Source: Streptomyces spiralis (GTDB lineage Bacteria; Actinomycetota; Actinomycetes; Streptomycetales; Streptomycetaceae). From it: a DNA stretch of 40,779 nt. The DNA lies in assembly GCF_014654675.1 (NCBI RefSeq), contig NZ_BNBC01000064.1:5545-46323 (forward strand). The letters are read 5' to 3'. A model generated the notes under the pieces. That model was given only the letters and a program-made list of their open reading frames with translations. It was not told the origin of the DNA and did no database searches. A program made the position numbers and the translations under genes. Positions 16,715 to 24,677 of the stretch are shown in pieces (the first letter of the stretch is position 1; the number at the start of each line of letters is the position of its first letter).

Positions 16715-16803
16715 CCGCAGCCGGCGCGCCGCACACGACGGGCCTCGGGACGGCGCCTTCGTGCTTGTCCCGCGCCGCGGAGCGGCGGTCCCCCGCCAGG
16801 TTC

Positions 16804-17286
16804 CTACGCCGCCGGATTCGTCTCCCCCGCGGTGCCGGAGAACTGCCTGACGCGCAGCCGGGCGAGCACGCGGCAGCCGTCACGGCCGGGCCGGATCTCG
16901 ACGTGGTCCGCCAGGTGTTCCACGATCCCCATGCCCCGACCGTGCTCGTCGGGTGCGACGTCGGGGTCCGCCACGTGAGCACGCGCGCCGAAGTCGGTGA
17001 GGGCGATGCCGAGCGTGTCGCCGTCGAGGTCCAGCTCCAGGGTCATGTCCGCGCGGCCGTGCAGGACCGCGTTCGCGGCCAGCTCGTCCACGATCAGTAC
17101 GGCGGCGTCCTGCTCCTCGGTGCCGACCCCCCACCGGCGGAGCACGCCGGCAGCGAAGACGCGGACCGACGCCACCAGCACCGCCCGGGACGGCAGCGTC
17201 AGCACCGCACGCTGCCGCACCTGCCGAGAGCGGTCGCTCTCCCCGGGCACCCGTACACCGGAAGGCCTCGTGCCGATCGCGGTCAT
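16804..17286 (-). CDS. RsbW-like ATP-binding regulatory protein (anti-sigma factor kinase fold)
   Basis: 160 residues. HATPase_c_2 domain with N-box V-D-E-L-A-A-N-A-V-L-H-G, G1 box D-F-G-A-R-A and G2 box G-R-G-M-G-I-V-E-H-L-A-D. These stand-alone kinases, abundant in Streptomyces, typically bind anti-anti-sigma partners or sigma factors. ATG 17286 follows AAGGAGG by about 7 nt; the GTG at 17304 would lie upstream of that site. Not obviously part of the catabolic pathway though it lies inside the island. Confidence 0.88.
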   Translation of the reverse strand: MTAIGTRPSGVRVPGESDRSRQVRQRAVLTLPSRAVLVASVRVFAAGVLRRWGVGTEEQDAAVLIVDELAANAVLHGRADMTLELDLDGDTLGIALTDFGARAHVADPDVAPDEHGRGMGIVEHLADHVEIRPGRDGCRVLARLRVRQFSGTAGETNPAA

Positions 17287-17606
17287 CGCCGCGCCTCCTT
17301 CCACCGGGAAGGACCACCTCCCCGCGCACTAATTGAACAATGAACAACTCCTTTCGCATTCCGGGCCCACGACCGACTCCGCTCCCGCCGATCCCGTAAC
17401 GCCCCGTCAGAAGGGCTTGCGTGGAACCACGGAATCCCCCAAGGTGTTCGACGAGTTGGCCGCAGGCGCGGACGACGGTCATCTTCTTGTTCTCACGCGC
17501 CGGCCGTATCGATCACGAGCGTTGAGCAACTTGTCCGACGGGTGCGCAGCCCGCGCCGCCTCCGCACGCGACGGACTCCGCGGCACGGTGCGTGTCCGCC
17601 GCGGGG
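17287..17606. other. Intergenic region with TGAACAA tandem repeat
   Basis: 320 bp upstream of the ATP-binding gene. TGAACAATGAACAA (17334-17347) is a 7-bp tandem repeat about 50 bp before the start codon, possibly part of its promoter or an operator. No gene was recognised. Confidence 0.4.
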
Positions 17607-18272
17607 TCACTCGGCTGCGGGGGCCCACAAAGGCTCGGGGACGGTCGCCCCGAAGTGACCACCCCAGGCGTTCCGGCCGGCCACCTCATGGACCGGCCGC
17701 CGATTCGCGGCCACGCCCCAGCGGCCGAGCGGGTAACCGAGGGCGAGCATGACGTTCATCCTCCAGCCCTCGCCGGTGGGCACACCGAGGAGCTTGTGCA
17801 CGGTGTCCTCCTCGTACCGCAGCACGGTCGTGATCACACCGCCCACCCCTTCCGCCCGCGCGGCGAGCAGGGTGCTCCAGATGGCGGGGTAGATGTTCGC
17901 GCCACCGTGATCGTCGATGGAGAACACGAAGAGCAGGAGGGGGATGTCGGCGAAGTGCTCGCTGAAGTAGTCGCCCGAGGCCTTGATCCTGCGCAGCGTG
18001 GCGGCGTGTTCCTCGGGGTCGTGGATCGTCTTGGCCAGCGCCCCTCCGGCGATGTCGGCGTACTCCTGTTGGCGGCACTTCCGGTAGAGCTCCGCGAGCT
18101 CGCTCTTGAGTGCGGGGTCGTCGACCGCCACGAAGTGCCAGCGCTGGGCGTTGCCGCCGTTCGGCGCCCGTATGGCGGCGTCGAGGATGCGGCACTGCGT
18201 CTCCAGCGGGACAGGGTCCTTACGCATCCGCCGCATCATCCTCGTGGTGTACAGGGCCTCGTACACGTCCAT
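17607..18272 (-). CDS. Nitroreductase family protein (first copy)
   Basis: 221 residues. FMN-dependent nitroreductase fold: the N-terminus Y-T-T-R-M-M-R-R-M-R supplies phosphate-binding Arg residues, A-P-N-G-G-N-A-Q-R-W-H-F is the conserved flavin/dimer segment, and G-V-G-G-V-I-T-T-V-L closes the site. ATG 18272 has AGGAGG 5 nt upstream. It faces the hydrolase gene across operator site 1, so both are probably regulated by the TetR at 22555. Family members reduce nitroarenes, quinones or enones with NAD(P)H; a nitroaromatic substrate is suggested by the lyase and second nitroreductase nearby. Confidence 0.88.
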   Translation of the reverse strand: MDVYEALYTTRMMRRMRKDPVPLETQCRILDAAIRAPNGGNAQRWHFVAVDDPALKSELAELYRKCRQQEYADIAGGALAKTIHDPEEHAATLRRIKASGDYFSEHFADIPLLLFVFSIDDHGGANIYPAIWSTLLAARAEGVGGVITTVLRYEEDTVHKLLGVPTGEGWRMNVMLALGYPLGRWGVAANRRPVHEVAGRNAWGGHFGATVPEPLWAPAAE

Positions 18273-18403
18273 CCGGTCCTCCTGAGACGCCGATGACGGA
18301 GACGGCGCTGCACCACCGGGCGGGCACCCGGCTCCCCCAGCGGTTCGATCGACGAACAAGGGTTGGCCAACCTGGCACTCCCGTGACGCACCGCCGCTCA
18401 TTA

Positions 18404-18426
18404 CGTTACAGTCATTGATTGTAACG
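18404..18426. promoter_or_regulatory. TetR operator, site 1
   Basis: CGTTACAGTCA-T-TGATTGTAACG, a 23-bp inverted repeat with one mismatched pair, in the divergent region between the nitroreductase and hydrolase genes. Shares its half-site with the perfect palindrome at 22440 and with the element at 23370, on either side of the TetR gene. Confidence 0.8.
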
Positions 18427-18483
18427 GTTGGCGCGGGCCGGCGGCCCGGCTGCCGACGACGACTTCTACGCCGGAGGACAGTC

Positions 18484-19113
18484 ATGGCGAGTGACTACGA
18501 ACGCGGTCGGGTGGGACTGCTTCTCGTCGACCTGGTCAACGAGAACTTCTCCGAGGACGGCAAGGCGTACTCCGTCTACGCCCCGGAGTACGAACGGCTG
18601 GGCACGATCGAGAACCTGAAGAGGCTCATCGCCGGGGTGCGGCGGCACAAGGACGTTCCCGTCTTCTACTCGAGGACCGCCTTCACCGATGAGGACTACT
18701 CGTCGTGGAAGCACGTCTCCGGGATCCACCGGCAGATGTTCGACAACCGGCTGTTCGAGGCGGACACCTGGAACACCGAGTTTCACGAGGCCCTGGCTCC
18801 CCAGCCGGGTGACGTGGTCCTCGCGCCGCACAAGAGCCTCGACGTGCTCCACCACACCGACCTGCAGTTCCAGCTGCGGCAGCGCAACGTCGAATACCTG
18901 GCCATCGCCGGGGTCTCCGGAATCATGGCCGTGGAGTCGACGGCCCGCACCGCGATGGAGTGCGGCTACCACGTCACGACGTTCACCGACGCCATCGCCG
19001 CTCCCGGTGGCCTGGTCACCTACCAGGCGATGATGCGCGGCCTGACCATGGTCTCCCACCGCGTGGCCGGCGTCGACGACTTCCTGGCCTCGCTCGGCGA
19101 GCCGGCGGCGTGA
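18484..19113 (+). CDS. Isochorismatase-family hydrolase lacking the catalytic Cys
   Basis: 209 residues. Isochorismatase-like fold with Asp16 (L-L-L-V-D-L-V-N-E-N-F) and Lys117 (A-P-H-K-S-L). The usual nucleophile position, C in D-x-C-V-x-S-T-A-R, reads I-M-A-V-E-S-T-A-R, so residue 149 is Ala. Amidohydrolases of this fold (nicotinamidase, carbamoylsarcosine hydrolase) need Cys, whereas true isochorismatases such as PhzD work without it. The enzyme may therefore hydrolyse an enol ether or similar bond, or have lost activity. ATG 18484 has GGAGGA upstream. First gene after operator site 1, followed at 31 nt by the FUSC gene. Confidence 0.88.
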   Translation: MASDYERGRVGLLLVDLVNENFSEDGKAYSVYAPEYERLGTIENLKRLIAGVRRHKDVPVFYSRTAFTDEDYSSWKHVSGIHRQMFDNRLFEADTWNTEFHEALAPQPGDVVLAPHKSLDVLHHTDLQFQLRQRNVEYLAIAGVSGIMAVESTARTAMECGYHVTTFTDAIAAPGGLVTYQAMMRGLTMVSHRVAGVDDFLASLGEPAA

Positions 19114-19144
19114 CACGTCGCCATCGGTCCGGTGAAGACATCCG

Positions 19145-21412
19145 GTGAAGAGAGATGACGAGGGCATGCGGCGGGCACGAGTGAGGCCGGCTGACGTCCG
19201 GGATCGGTTCGTGGCATCCGATCCCGGTCTGCTCCGGCTGCTGTCCGCGCTCAGCACGGTCTGCGCGGTGCTGCTGGCACTCGGCGCCCTCGCGGCGCTG
19301 CACGCGCCGGTGCCGATCCTGGTGGCGGGCGCCCTCACCGCCATGGTCGGCACGGTGGCGGTCACCGAGCGCCGGCCGCACGACCAGGCGCTGACCCTGG
19401 CGGCCGGAGTACCCGTCTCGCTGGCGGTCATGGCGGTCGGCAGCGCGCTGACGCCGTACCGGGTCCTGGCGGACGTGGTGTTCGTGCTGCTGATCTTCGC
19501 CGCCCTCCACATCCGGCGGCTGGGCCCGCGCGCGACCACGCTGGGCGTCTTCGCCTTCCAGCTGTACTTCGTGACCCAGTTCGTCGGAACGCGCCTGGCA
19601 CAGCTGCCGCACCTGGTCCTGGCCGTGCTGGTGGCCTTCGCCGGCTCGGCGCTGGTCCGGTTCGCCATCCTGCGCACGCCGCCCGAGCGGACGCTGGCGC
19701 GGCTGGAGCGGGCTTTCCGGCTGCGGCTGGGCTTGGTGCTGGACGCGCTGATCGAGGTCGCCGAAGGCGGACCGCAGGCGCCACGGGCCGAGCGGGCGGT
19801 CGACGACCTGCGCCGGCAAGTGGCCCGTCTGCACACGTGCGCGCTGATGATCCAGAGCTGGCTGGGAGCCGGAGCCCCCGGCCGGGGCGTCGCGGCCACG
19901 ATCCAGCGCCGTGTGGCAGAAGCGGAGACGGCCGTGGAACGGCTGGCCATCCTCGTGATGCGGCTCCTGTGGCCCGGTGCCGACATCGACACCCTGACCC
20001 GGCACCTGACGCAGATCGGCGGCGCCGGCCCCTGCCTCGGCGCCCAGGACGCGGCGGGGCTGCCGGAGCTGACCGAGCAACTGCGTGTGCTGCGCGCCGC
20101 TGCCGGTCCGGGTCGGCCGCGGCCGGCGTGGACCGAGCGCGCCGAGGTCGGCGACCGCCGGCTCGGCGATCGGGACGAGGTGCACCTGTCCGACGTGTCC
20201 CCGGCGATGCGGGACGTCTTCCGGTCCGCCGGGGAGTTGGCGCGCGCCCTGTCCGGCCTGCGCCTGGCAGCCGACGGACACACGCCGGCGCCCCGGGACT
20301 CCCAAGAGCCGGCGCGGACCGAGGAGCCGGAGGCGGAGGGTTCGGCTTCGGCGAAGGACATCGTGCCGAGGTGGCCGGAGCGCACCCGCATCCGTCCCAC
20401 CACCAGGACCGCGCTCCAGGTCGCCACAGGATCGGCGCTGGCCATCGGCGGCGGTGAACTGCTGTCGCCGCAGCGCTGGTACTGGGCCGTGTTCACGTGC
20501 TGGGTGGTGTTCATCAGCACCACCTCCACCGGGGAGATCCTCGTCAGGGGGTACCGCCGGCTGGTCGGCACGGTGGCTGGTGTCGTCACCGGGCTCGCCC
20601 TCTCAGCCCTCATCGGCGGACACACCTGGGCGGCCTTCGCCTTGGCGATGCTCAGCGTGTTCGGGATGTACTACACGACCGCGGTGTCCTACACGTTGAT
20701 GTCCTTCTTCGTCACCACGATGATCGGCATGCTGTACACCCTGCTCCACGCCCTCACCCCCGGCGTGCTGGCCGTGCGGATCGAGGAGACCGCGCTGGGG
20801 ATCGCGTGCGGGCTGGCCTCGGCACTGCTCGTACTGCCGGCGCGGACCCGGGAACGCACCGACCGGTTGCTGCACGAGGTGTTGGAGCGGCTGCGCGCGG
20901 TGCTCTCCCAGTCGCTGGCACGGATGGGCGGCGAACCCGTCGCGGATCTGCTCGGTCCGGCCCGCGCGCTGGATTCGGCCCTGGACAGCCTGCGCCTGGC
21001 AGTGCAGCCGCTGATCACTCCGATCAGCCCGTTGCGGTCCCGGCGGCGCACCGCGCTCGCCGTGCTGGGGCTGCTCGAGACGGCGGCCCTGCACACCCGC
21101 AGCCTGGCCGGCACCGCCGAACTGATGCCGGCCGGCATCCGCATCGGCACCGATCCGTACCTCGTGGACGAGGCCGGCCGGATCGACCGCAACCTCGCGG
21201 TTCTGATCGGCCAGGTGGCCGGCCAAGGCGGGGACGGCACCCCGCTCGAGCGCGGATCCGGGATTCCCGCCCACCTCTCGGTGGGTGCCGACGGGGCGCG
21301 TGCCGAGGACGCGTACGCGACGCGGCGGGTGCTACGGCACCTGCGACGGGTGGACGAGAGCATCCACGGCCTGGCTCGCGCGCTCAACATGTCCGTCTGC
21401 AACGACACGTGA
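19145..21412 (+). CDS. FUSC family membrane protein (aromatic acid efflux type)
   Basis: About 755 residues from GTG 19145; ATG 19166 is an equally possible start, neither having a strong ribosome site. Two hydrophobic blocks (about residues 30-180 and 430-570), each with several membrane segments, flank a cytoplasmic region rich in charged and Ala residues; this N-M-C-M arrangement is that of FUSC/AaeB/YccS proteins. W-Y-W-A-V-F-T-C-W-V-V-F-I lies in the second block. AaeB exports hydroxylated aromatic acids; the position behind the hydrolase under operator site 1 suggests relief from toxic nitro- or hydroxyaromatic intermediates. Function inferred from family and context. Confidence 0.85.
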   Translation: MKRDDEGMRRARVRPADVRDRFVASDPGLLRLLSALSTVCAVLLALGALAALHAPVPILVAGALTAMVGTVAVTERRPHDQALTLAAGVPVSLAVMAVGSALTPYRVLADVVFVLLIFAALHIRRLGPRATTLGVFAFQLYFVTQFVGTRLAQLPHLVLAVLVAFAGSALVRFAILRTPPERTLARLERAFRLRLGLVLDALIEVAEGGPQAPRAERAVDDLRRQVARLHTCALMIQSWLGAGAPGRGVAATIQRRVAEAETAVERLAILVMRLLWPGADIDTLTRHLTQIGGAGPCLGAQDAAGLPELTEQLRVLRAAAGPGRPRPAWTERAEVGDRRLGDRDEVHLSDVSPAMRDVFRSAGELARALSGLRLAADGHTPAPRDSQEPARTEEPEAEGSASAKDIVPRWPERTRIRPTTRTALQVATGSALAIGGGELLSPQRWYWAVFTCWVVFISTTSTGEILVRGYRRLVGTVAGVVTGLALSALIGGHTWAAFALAMLSVFGMYYTTAVSYTLMSFFVTTMIGMLYTLLHALTPGVLAVRIEETALGIACGLASALLVLPARTRERTDRLLHEVLERLRAVLSQSLARMGGEPVADLLGPARALDSALDSLRLAVQPLITPISPLRSRRRTALAVLGLLETAALHTRSLAGTAELMPAGIRIGTDPYLVDEAGRIDRNLAVLIGQVAGQGGDGTPLERGSGIPAHLSVGADGARAEDAYATRRVLRHLRRVDESIHGLARALNMSVCNDT

Positions 21413-21440
21413 CGACGCTGATCCTTGGACGTCTGCCTCG

Positions 21441-21781
21441 GTGGACGCGACCCGGACCATCGTGGCGACGGGGGTCACCGCCCGCGTCGAGGCCGAAGAC
21501 GTCCGGCCTGGCAGCAAGGAGGCGTTCGAGCAGGCGGTCGCCCGAGCCCTCCCCCGTGTTCCTCGAGACGGCGGCTGCCACAGCACAGCGTCGAACGGCA
21601 CCGCGTCGTGGAGCATCCGCGGCGCCGCCGGCTGGTCGTGCGCCGGGAGAGCGTCGAGCACTACACCGTGAGGTTCCCGGCCTTCGTCGGCTTCCGCCGG
21701 TGGCGGGCGCCGGCGGGTACCTACTTCTACTTCGCGACGCCGCCCGGGGTGGAGCACACCCGCACGGCCCTGTCCGGGTGA
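21441..21781 (+). pseudogene. Frameshifted antibiotic-biosynthesis/quinol monooxygenase-like gene
   Basis: The first part (V-T-A-R-V-E-A-E-D-V-R-P-G-S-K-E-A-F-E-Q-A) resembles the N-terminus of ABM-fold enzymes. A different frame from about 21580 gives H-S-V-E-R-H, then R-R-E-S-V-E-H-Y-T-V and F-R-R-W-R-A-P-A, the matching C-terminal half. Joining them needs one -1 shift near 21575-21590. ABM proteins oxidise quinols or polyketides without cofactor, fitting a quinol pathway. It may be truly dead or carry a sequencing error. Follows FUSC by under 30 nt. Confidence 0.6.
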
Positions 21782-21847
21782 CGACGCCGTGCCCGAACCG
21801 CTCCTTCCCCGCCCCGGACGCCGTCCGTGGCCCGCTGTGGCGCCGCC

Positions 21848-22381
21848 CTATGCGGCCGCACCGGTGGACCGGGAGGGACGGATGTCGTAGGAGATGCGTC
21901 CGGCGGGCAGGTAGAACAGGGCGATCAGCGCGCCTCCCCGTACCTCGGGGTAGTGGTGGCTGCCCGGGGCGGGCGCGGTCCAGCCCGGTCCCTGCCAGCC
22001 GTTCGGCCCCACCAGTTGGGCGCCGGGGTCGACGGGGACGACGAGGTTCAGTTCGCCGTACGGGTGCGCGTGGTACTGGCCCCGGTAGCGCTCGATGCTG
22101 TTCATGTAGACGGCGGTGATGCTGAAGTAGTGGGTCTCCGCCGTGGGTTCGGCGATGACGCTGCGGCGGTAGCGGGGTCCGTCCACCTCGATGTTCGCCG
22201 CCCAGCCCTCCTCCACGACACCGATCCTGATCAGGCGCGCGAGGTCCTGATAGAGCTCGCTGTCGGGGCCGTAGGTGGTGTTCAGCCAGCTCTCCAGGTC
22301 GTTGCCGGCCGTACGGTTCCTGACCTCGGCCAGGAACGGGATGCTGCGCTCGATCAGTGCCTTGCGGCTGTCCTCGCTCAT
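21848..22381 (-). CDS. 4-hydroxylaminobenzoate lyase family protein (PnbB/DUF4863)
   Basis: 177 residues. The C-terminal half is cupin-like with potential metal ligands in Y-H-A-H-P-Y-G-E-L-N-L-V-V-P-V and G-S-H-H-Y-P-E-V; the W-L-N-T-T-Y-G segment in the N-terminal half is also typical. The family is founded on PnbB of the 4-nitrobenzoate pathway, which converts 4-hydroxylaminobenzoate to protocatechuate with loss of ammonia. ATG 22381 has GAGGA about 9 nt upstream. Operator site 2, a perfect 23-bp palindrome, lies 59-81 bp before the start. Together with two nitroreductases it points to reductive nitroarene catabolism. Confidence 0.82.
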   Translation of the reverse strand: MSEDSRKALIERSIPFLAEVRNRTAGNDLESWLNTTYGPDSELYQDLARLIRIGVVEEGWAANIEVDGPRYRRSVIAEPTAETHYFSITAVYMNSIERYRGQYHAHPYGELNLVVPVDPGAQLVGPNGWQGPGWTAPAPGSHHYPEVRGGALIALFYLPAGRISYDIRPSRSTGAAA

Positions 22382-22439
22382 GCGCGGAGTCCTCTCATGT
22401 CGCCAGGGGGTCTGACACAAGAACGATGCCTGAGCAATT

Positions 22440-22462
22440 CGTTACAGTCAATGACTGTAACG
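22440..22462. promoter_or_regulatory. TetR operator, site 2 (perfect 23-bp palindrome)
   Basis: CGTTACAGTCA-A-TGACTGTAACG with no mismatch, upstream of the lyase gene and just beyond the 3' end of the TetR gene. The best copy of the three-site family (18404, 22440, 23370). Confidence 0.85.
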
Positions 22463-22554
22463 AAAGGCTCGCGTCCGTGTCCGCCGAAGCCGGACGAAGC
22501 GGCGCCGGACGCGGTCCGGGGCCGCGCCCGCTCGGCACCGCCCCGAAGGCCTCG

Positions 22555-23241
22555 TCAGACGGGGCGGTTCCCGCCGTCCACGGCGAGCGCCGGCCAGACC
22601 GCGCCGACGACCCGCTCCGCGAAGTCGTCCGCGACCGCGTTGCCGGTCCGCAGGTAGTCGGCGAAGTAGCTGCCGAAACACAGGGTGACGATCATGTCCA
22701 GGTCCACGTCCTCGCGTACGGCGCCACGGCGCTGCAGCGAGACCAGCGTCATCAGGAGTTCCTCGCAGCGGGGCCGCACACCGTGCTCCCGCAACTGCTC
22801 GAGCAGGCCGGGCGCGCGCTCCACCTCCGCCATGAAGTTGCCGTGCAGGGCCATGGCCCGCTCGTTGTGGTAGCGGGGGTCAAGACGCCGTACCGCTTCG
22901 ACGAGCGCCTCGCGCGGAGCCAACTGCTCCATGTCCAGCGGCGGGTAGGCCTCTCGCTGCTTGCGCAGCCCGTACTGCAGGGCGTCGATGACGAGGTCGT
23001 ACTTGTTCGCCCACCGCCGGTACAGGGTCGGCCGGGTGACGCCGGCGTCCGCGACGACGTCCCCGATCGTCATGGAGGAGTAGCCGTCGGTGGCCAGCCG
23101 CTTGCGCGTGGCCTGGATGATCGCCTCCTCGATCGCCGGATCCCGGGGCCGTCCGCCGGCAGGCGCGGCCGGCTGCGCCTCCGCGCGCCCCTCGCGCGCA
23201 CCGGCCCGCTCACCGGAACGCGTCGCCTTCGCCTTCGCCAT
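22555..23241 (-). CDS. TetR family regulator of the nitroaromatic island
   Basis: 228 residues. After an Ala/Gly/Arg-rich extension of about 30 residues comes the HTH: I-E-E-A-I-I-Q-A-T-R-K-R-L-A-T-D-G-Y and V-T-R-P-T-L-Y-R-R-W-A-N-K-Y-D-L. The remaining helices form the ligand-binding domain. ATG 23241 has GAAGGG 6 nt upstream. Operator site 3 lies about 130 bp before the start, and sites 1 and 2 precede the other island genes, so this protein is the likely local repressor. Inducer probably an aromatic pathway compound (inference). Confidence 0.9.
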   Translation of the reverse strand: MAKAKATRSGERAGAREGRAEAQPAAPAGGRPRDPAIEEAIIQATRKRLATDGYSSMTIGDVVADAGVTRPTLYRRWANKYDLVIDALQYGLRKQREAYPPLDMEQLAPREALVEAVRRLDPRYHNERAMALHGNFMAEVERAPGLLEQLREHGVRPRCEELLMTLVSLQRRGAVREDVDLDMIVTLCFGSYFADYLRTGNAVADDFAERVVGAVWPALAVDGGNRPV

Positions 23242-23369
23242 CTCATCCCTTCCGACGCACCAGCCAGACGGAGCGGGGTCTGCCCTCGGCTCCCCCGCCG
23301 CACCAGCACACTACGCGAACTCCGGCCCGCCGCCCGTAGCGCCTCCATCGGCTCCTCAGGCGATTTTCT

Positions 23370-23388
23370 TTACAACCCTTGACTGTAA
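23370..23388. promoter_or_regulatory. TetR operator, site 3 (one degenerate arm)
   Basis: TTACAACCCTTGACTGTAA: the right arm TTGACTGTAA matches sites 1 and 2, the left keeps only TTACA. Lies between the TetR gene and the divergent nitroreductase transcript. Confidence 0.7.
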
Positions 23389-23431
23389 CTGAAGTCGTCC
23401 TTAGCGTGACGCCGACCACGGAGGTGGTGAC

Positions 23432-23748
23432 GTGACCGAAGGCGAGGACCCCACGATGGCGACCGCGCAGCTGCCGATCGACCACGGCGTTCCGGCGGCC
23501 GATGCCACCGGGAGCCGGAACGTCCGGGCTCGGACGAGACCATGGCCCCGGCGCGGTACGAGCCGGACCGCACCGCCGCCCGGAGACCGCCCGGCCACCG
23601 GGCGCCCGGAGACAAGGACGACGAGAGAGCCGGCCGCGACGGGCCGGCCGGCTCTCAGGGGCGCCACGACGAGCACACCGTCTCCCCCACCCGCCGGAGA
23701 CGACGCCTCCGGCACCCTCCCGTCCACGGCCCGTGCATGGAAACGATC
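23432..23748 (+). other. Leader region of the second nitroreductase with a possible small ORF
   Basis: About 320 bp precede the nitroreductase. A GTG at 23432 follows GGAGGTGGT and opens a frame whose first 30 residues (T-E-G-E-D-P-T-M-A-T-A-Q-L-P-I-D-H-G) look protein-like before turning into low-complexity Arg/Pro sequence. This could be a truncated gene or a leader peptide. No domain recognised. The hairpin at 23625 lies downstream in the same leader. Confidence 0.3.
23625..23656. terminator. Strong hairpin in the nitroreductase leader
   Basis: GAGAGCCGGCC and GGCCGGCTCTC, a perfect 11-bp stem around a 10-nt loop, about 90 bp before the nitroreductase start. Could terminate the small upstream transcript or act as an attenuator; no U tract. 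Confidence 0.5.
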
Positions 23749-24489
23749 ATGAACCGCACTCCCGCCACGGCGCCGACCCCCGCCCCGGCCGCCACCCCGG
23801 TCACGGTGGAGGACGCCCTCCGCAGCCGGCGCAGCGTGCGAGCGTTCCTGCCGACACCCGTCCCCCGGTCCACGGTCGAACGGCTCCTGGCACTGGCGGC
23901 CCGGTCCGCCAGCAACTCCAACTGCCAGCCCTGGCAGGTCCACGTCGTGAGCGGGGCGGCGAAACGCTCACTCACCGCGGCCCTTCTGCGGTCCCACGCC
24001 GGCGACGACGCGGGGCGGGGACGGGACTACGCCTACCAGCCGGAGCGGGACGGCTGGCACGAGCCGTTCCGGTCACGACGCCGCCGGTTCGGTGAGAGCC
24101 TGTACCGCGACACGCTCGGGATCCGGGCCGACGACACCGACGCACGGCTCGACCATCACCGGCGCAACTACGACTTCTTCGGCGCGCCCGTCGGCATCGT
24201 CCTCACCACCAGCCGCCACCCGCTGCAGAGCGCCCTCGTCGATGCGGGCCTGTTCCTGCAGGCCCTGATGCTCGCCGCGCGCGGCGACGGCCTGGACACC
24301 TGCCCCCAGGCGTCCGTCATCGACTTCTCTCCCGTGCTGCGCCGGCACCTGCCGATCCCCGACGACCAGCTGATCGTCTGTGGAGTCGCCCTCGGGTACG
24401 CCGACCCCGCGCACCGCCTGAACCGGCTGCGCACCCCGCGCGAACCCGTCGTTTCCTTTGCGACCTTCCACGAAGACGAAGCCGGCTGA
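23749..24489 (+). CDS. Nitroreductase family protein (second copy, nitrobenzoate-reductase-like)
   Basis: 246 residues. S-R-R-S-V-R-A-F (FMN phosphate Arg residues) at about residues 24-31, A-A-R-S-A-S-N-S-N-C-Q-P-W-Q-V, and a C-terminal V-C-G-V-A-L-G-Y-A-D-P. The A-R-G-D-G-L-D-T-C-P-Q segment is the usual flavin contact. Length and motifs resemble nitroarene reductases such as nitrobenzoate reductase, which stop at the hydroxylamine. ATG 23749 chosen; ATG 23737 is in frame four codons earlier and neither has a strong ribosome site. Under operator site 3 with a long leader. It could supply the substrate of the PnbB-type lyase. Confidence 0.85.
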   Translation: MNRTPATAPTPAPAATPVTVEDALRSRRSVRAFLPTPVPRSTVERLLALAARSASNSNCQPWQVHVVSGAAKRSLTAALLRSHAGDDAGRGRDYAYQPERDGWHEPFRSRRRRFGESLYRDTLGIRADDTDARLDHHRRNYDFFGAPVGIVLTTSRHPLQSALVDAGLFLQALMLAARGDGLDTCPQASVIDFSPVLRRHLPIPDDQLIVCGVALGYADPAHRLNRLRTPREPVVSFATFHEDEAG

Positions 24490-24527
24490 CCGCCGCCCGA
24501 GCCCGATTCGGTCCAGGCCCACGAAGG

Positions 24528-24677
24528 TCAGCAACCGCGCCGGCCGGGTGGTCCGCGATGTGCGTGGTCCGGTGCTGCGGTCGGGGAGTCGATCAGAATG
24601 TGGTCGGTGCGGGTGCGCAGCGCCGGCCCGAAGTCTTCGAACCGGTGGAGCTGCGTCAGGTACTCGCCGGTCTCCAT
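24528..24677 (-). CDS. Short hypothetical ORF (49 residues), coupled to the frame upstream
   Basis: Starts M-E-T-G-E-Y-L-T-Q-L-H-R-F-E-D-F-G-P-A-L, a compositionally normal protein start, and degenerates toward the end. Its ATG overlaps the stop of the preceding membrane frame as TGATG. Possibly the N-terminal part of a truncated gene. Not recognised. Confidence 0.3.
   Translation of the reverse strand: METGEYLTQLHRFEDFGPALRTRTDHILIDSPTAAPDHAHRGPPGRRGC

Noticed and set aside
18466..20625. Minus-strand open frame of over 700 codons
   Set aside because: Shadow of the hydrolase and FUSC genes; Ser/Arg/Thr-rich low-complexity translation.
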